From Neopestalotiopsis rosae (lineage: Eukaryota; Ascomycota; Sordariomycetes; Amphisphaeriales; Sporocadaceae): a DNA stretch of 64,000 bases. A program made the translations under genes and the position numbers. The stretch is taken from positions 558,001-622,000 of the forward strand of contig JALGAS010000012.1 of the NCBI GenBank assembly GCA_023078685.1, read 5' to 3'. The notes below the pieces were generated by a model. It saw only the letters and a list, made by a program, of their open reading frames with translations, made no database searches and was not told the DNA's origin. Positions 60,810 through 64,000 of the stretch are shown here, one piece after another (the stretch's first letter is position 1; each line of letters starts with the position of its first letter).

Positions 60810-63800
60810 TTTGTCGGATGGGTTGAGTGTGTTTCGAGGTGGAGGGTGTTGAGGTAGGCCGACGATGCAGCAGAGAGAAGACCGGAGCCGGATCAGCTAA
60901 GACAAAATGTCGATGGCTGAGGGATTGCCCCGGTAGATGACTCGAGACGCACTACCAACCCACAACGCGCAAGGCTGTGATGTGTGGCTCCGAGAGAAGA
61001 ATGGGAATGATCGAAAGGGATCGTTATAGTATATAATGGGGAGAGAAAAACGGTTCACGGACCCCTGGTGTATTGCGAGTTGCTTGATTGAGATGAACGC
61101 GTTTGAGGATCAATGCGGAGTCGTTAATGCAGGCGGGCGGTGGTGAGAAAATGACCCTTGATGGATTGGGCCTCGAAAAAAAAACGGTACCAGGGAGGTG
61201 GGAAAAAAAGGTCGCAGCTTTTGATCTTTTCGAGTATGAGATGGATTGGATCGATGATTTGGTGAAAATGTTTCTGCTTTTTTTGGTATCAAATCGGATT
61301 CGATGAATGTCTAATGCGTCGTGATGCAAAGGGGAAAAACTGAGATTCGAGAGCCCAAAACAATATTTGATCGCTGATGGCAGATGTGGATGCGTAAGCA
61401 GCAGGAGGCTGAATGTTTGCGACTCGTCTCGAGATGATCGTGATGGAATGACTCTTTCGATGGGAGTGATCCAGGAAATCGCATCGGCTCGCAAAAGTCG
61501 TTGCCGTTGTAATGCTGGTCGACCGTTTTAAACCAAATACCTCAGACCGCCGCTTCTGAAGTAAGTCCTTTTTTGCGGGTGGAAAATCAGTGTACTCGAG
61601 AGACCCGGGAAGAGACAAGAAACCCGAGAAATCTCCAACTCCACGCAGGTTGTCAGTCAAGAAGACACTGCTCCATCCAAAATCCTGAGCTGGACGCAGG
61701 GGAGAAAGAAGGAGGAGAGGTTGTTGACGATTGGAGATGGATGGCGGTTAGGGAGGGGGGAGAGATGCGGGTTATCGTCGTGGGATTTGGAGAGGTGGAA
61801 GAATTGATGAGACTGGATCGAGGACCAGACTGTTGGAAATCAGAAATTCGGGCCCCAGGCAGTCTGGCACACTAGTTCCAGTGCGTTAGGTTGCGCTGGA
61901 AAATCGTGGTAGGTACATTAGGCAGTGCGTGCGTGCGGCGTGTGCGTGTGCGTGAGCCAGGTAGCGTGGACGTGAGCGTGAGCGTGGGCGGATGGACGGG
62001 CGGCGGGCAGGCAGGCCAGGTGCACAAACAGGCAGTGGCTGCAGCAGGCAGTACAGGCAGTTCGCAAGCAGTTTTGTTCCTCCCAGTGCGTGCACGCTAG
62101 AGGCCCGACAGCCCAGAAGAACCTTAATGTCGTCGGCTGGTAAGGCCTGACACCCAGCGACTAGGGTCCCCCAAAGGAGGCGTGGCGTGTCTTGCCCTTC
62201 TGGCGGGTCCGAGGCGTTCTGTCAGCGCCTACTGGCTGGCATTGGGCGGGGCCGTTCCTTTCTTAGCGAACTGAAGCCCCTGTCGTCTCTCCATTGGGGT
62301 ACCACTAGAACGTCGCCCCTTCAAAAGGCTTACCAGCACTTATTTTGCAGGAGCAATCCTCTAACATATGGCGCTGTCCGCTTGCATCGTACCAGTCGCG
62401 GGCGGCATCGGCTACTGGAGGAACTAGCTAGGCCTTGTGAAATTACCCCCGATCAACATACGCAATCCCACTGCAAGAAATTACTGCGAATAGACCTGTA
62501 AATGACTCCAATATCGATCAATTCAATGCACAGGCCCTTATTTTTATGACGATTTCTCAAATAGAGACTGTCATGTCCTGGTCGTGAAGATCCCACAATG
62601 GCAAGAGATCTCGTGTGTAGGCATTGAGGATGCGAGCACTTCATCAATTTGATCTATAGCTAGGTACATTGATGGCAATAGAATGGTGCTATTGCTCCTC
62701 CATTTGTAGTGTGCTAGGCGACCCTCCAAATAGCTGGATAGTCGAGTGCGGAATTCAAATAAATCGGCGTGCACGAGATTCATCGTCGCATCGAGGCAAG
62801 ATACAGGCGCCTTGGCCACTGTGTGCACTACTAATCCACTGAAAAAAGTCAGTATACTGCTAGGTAGGCTGCGTTGATGACGTCTGTCAGCTTGGTATGC
62901 TTTTGTTGGTCTATACAAAATTTTGGGCCGCCGTGTCCGATGAGAACTTTTTCAATTTCCATATGTAGAATACTTTTCCATAATCTCAATTTGGGTGAGG
63001 ACCTTGGAGGCAAGAGACGTTCTAGGAAGATGATTCCATCGTATTGGTTCCTGATAATAATTGAGCCTCACCGTACTGTAAAGGGTACTCGGCCGGGTAA
63101 TTTACCCACCTATTTATTTTACCATGCATGACCTAGGTAATTGAAGCTGCCCTTGTTATATGACAAATTATAGCTTGCATTTGGCATTTTGGGCACGGGC
63201 TGTTGAGAGATCCATTCCATCCATCCCCTTCACGTGAGCACTCTGTTCACTTTATACCACCGCTTGATCCGTCTACATTGTCTGCAAGAACCTCGAAAAC
63301 GGATCATTGAGTGAATAGCAGTGATCGTCCTCTTAAAAGGGTCCCGCCACTTGTTCGGGGGACTACGGGAACCAGGTTGGCAACATGCGCCAAGAGTGCA
63401 CAGTATTTCCAGGGCCTTGATTAGCTCCCCCACGGCGGACCACTGAACTGGATGTTACAGCACAGGCAGGGTAGGTAACCTCCAACTCGATGGACTGCAT
63501 TCCTAGTCTCGACAATTGGTCGTGAATATCAAAATGCGGTCTCGGTTTGGCACCATCATGAGGACCATCTGTCTATAAGCAGAAACCCCCTCCTCTCCAG
63601 CCATCTCTTATATTGACAGCTCTACTTTGACTATACTACCCCGGATACTTGTCTTGACTGTCAACTTGTGCCATCAATGCTTCCTTGTCAGACCATTACT
63701 GAGGACAAAAGCCTAAAAGGACCCTGAAAGTTTAAATACAAGTAACCCGGCAAGGGCTTTTTCTAGCTTCAATGTTTTGGAGGAGGGTCCCAGTGTCCCA

Positions 63801-64000
63801 AAGTGTCCCACACTCTCTTTGGATCAAAAGTCAAAAATCGCGACTCAAGTCCACGCCGCAAGTTGTTTCCAGAACAATCAAGGGAGGCAAGCCCCTCAGG
63901 GAACAAGAGACGAAGGAGAGCCCCGTGTGTCAGTCAGCCATTACACAGTCTGAGAGAGCCAAGAGTTGAGAGCTTCAAACCCCTCGCCCCAAAAAAGGTC
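60810..64000. other. 3.2-kb gene-free stretch at the right edge
   Basis: The first 800 bp are probably the samB promoter and leader. A GTGCGTG/GTGAGCGTG-type tract lies near 61925-61990, followed by GGCAGGCAGG-like strings. Small open frames (up to 123 codons) lack known domains. No tRNA or transposon features are visible. The region may be the promoter zone of a gene beyond the window. Confidence 0.45.
61922..62062. repeat. GTGCGTG and GGCAGG simple repeats
   Basis: Imperfect GTGCGTG/GTGAGCGTG units (about 61922-61990) run into GGCGGGCAGGCAGG and CAGGCAGT units. Non-coding low complexity. Confidence 0.6.

Overview
The window is nuclear DNA of a filamentous ascomycete, most likely a Sordariomycete and plausibly of the Hypocreales. 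The signs are short introns (55-85 nt) with GT(A/G)NGT donors, CTAAC or CTGAC branch sites and CAG/TAG ends, a mixed-strand housekeeping gene set with 0.3-3.5 kb spacers, and fungal-type proteins (SamB/Mub1, Urc1, a P5B ATPase, a class V myosin). The genus is an inference. I see no virus, transposon, CRISPR array, rRNA or convincing tRNA.

I support 19 protein-coding genes and assembled their exons by hand; every spliced reading frame closes exactly. From left to right: URC1-type GTP cyclohydrolase II (-), ELF1 (+), uracil phosphoribosyltransferase (-), WAPL (+), P5B ATPase (-), NAP1 (+), phosphoglycerate dehydrogenase (+), myosin V (+), FAP7/AK6 (+), ITPase/HAM1 (+), a ZUP1-like C78 peptidase (-), seryl-tRNA synthetase (-), Rheb GTPase (-), RRP9 (-), proteasome subunit beta-4/PRE1 (+), DED1 (+), a divergent EF-hand protein (+), an eIF4E-family protein (-) and the SamB/Mub1 MYND protein (-).

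Functional threads: two enzymes of uracil use (URC1 and UPRT) flank ELF1 within 5.2 kb. Translation and ribosome production are heavily represented (SerRS, DED1, eIF4E, RRP9, FAP7), with Rheb as an upstream TOR regulator. PRE1, SamB/Mub1 and the C78 peptidase belong to the ubiquitin-proteasome world. NAP1, WAPL and ELF1 act on chromatin. Perfect Gcn4/CPC1-type heptamers lie upstream of the serine-biosynthesis gene and of SerRS.

The most unusual signals are in gene structure. URC1 contains an apparent 4-nucleotide micro-exon. The PRE1 start codon is split AT|G by an intron. The EF-hand gene appears to have a GC-AG intron placed directly after its ATG. NAP1 ends in a CaaX box encoded by a 51-nt last exon behind a weak donor, so intron retention would remove the lipidation signal. 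I found no new multi-gene system; the rest is conserved housekeeping with long gene-free leaders.
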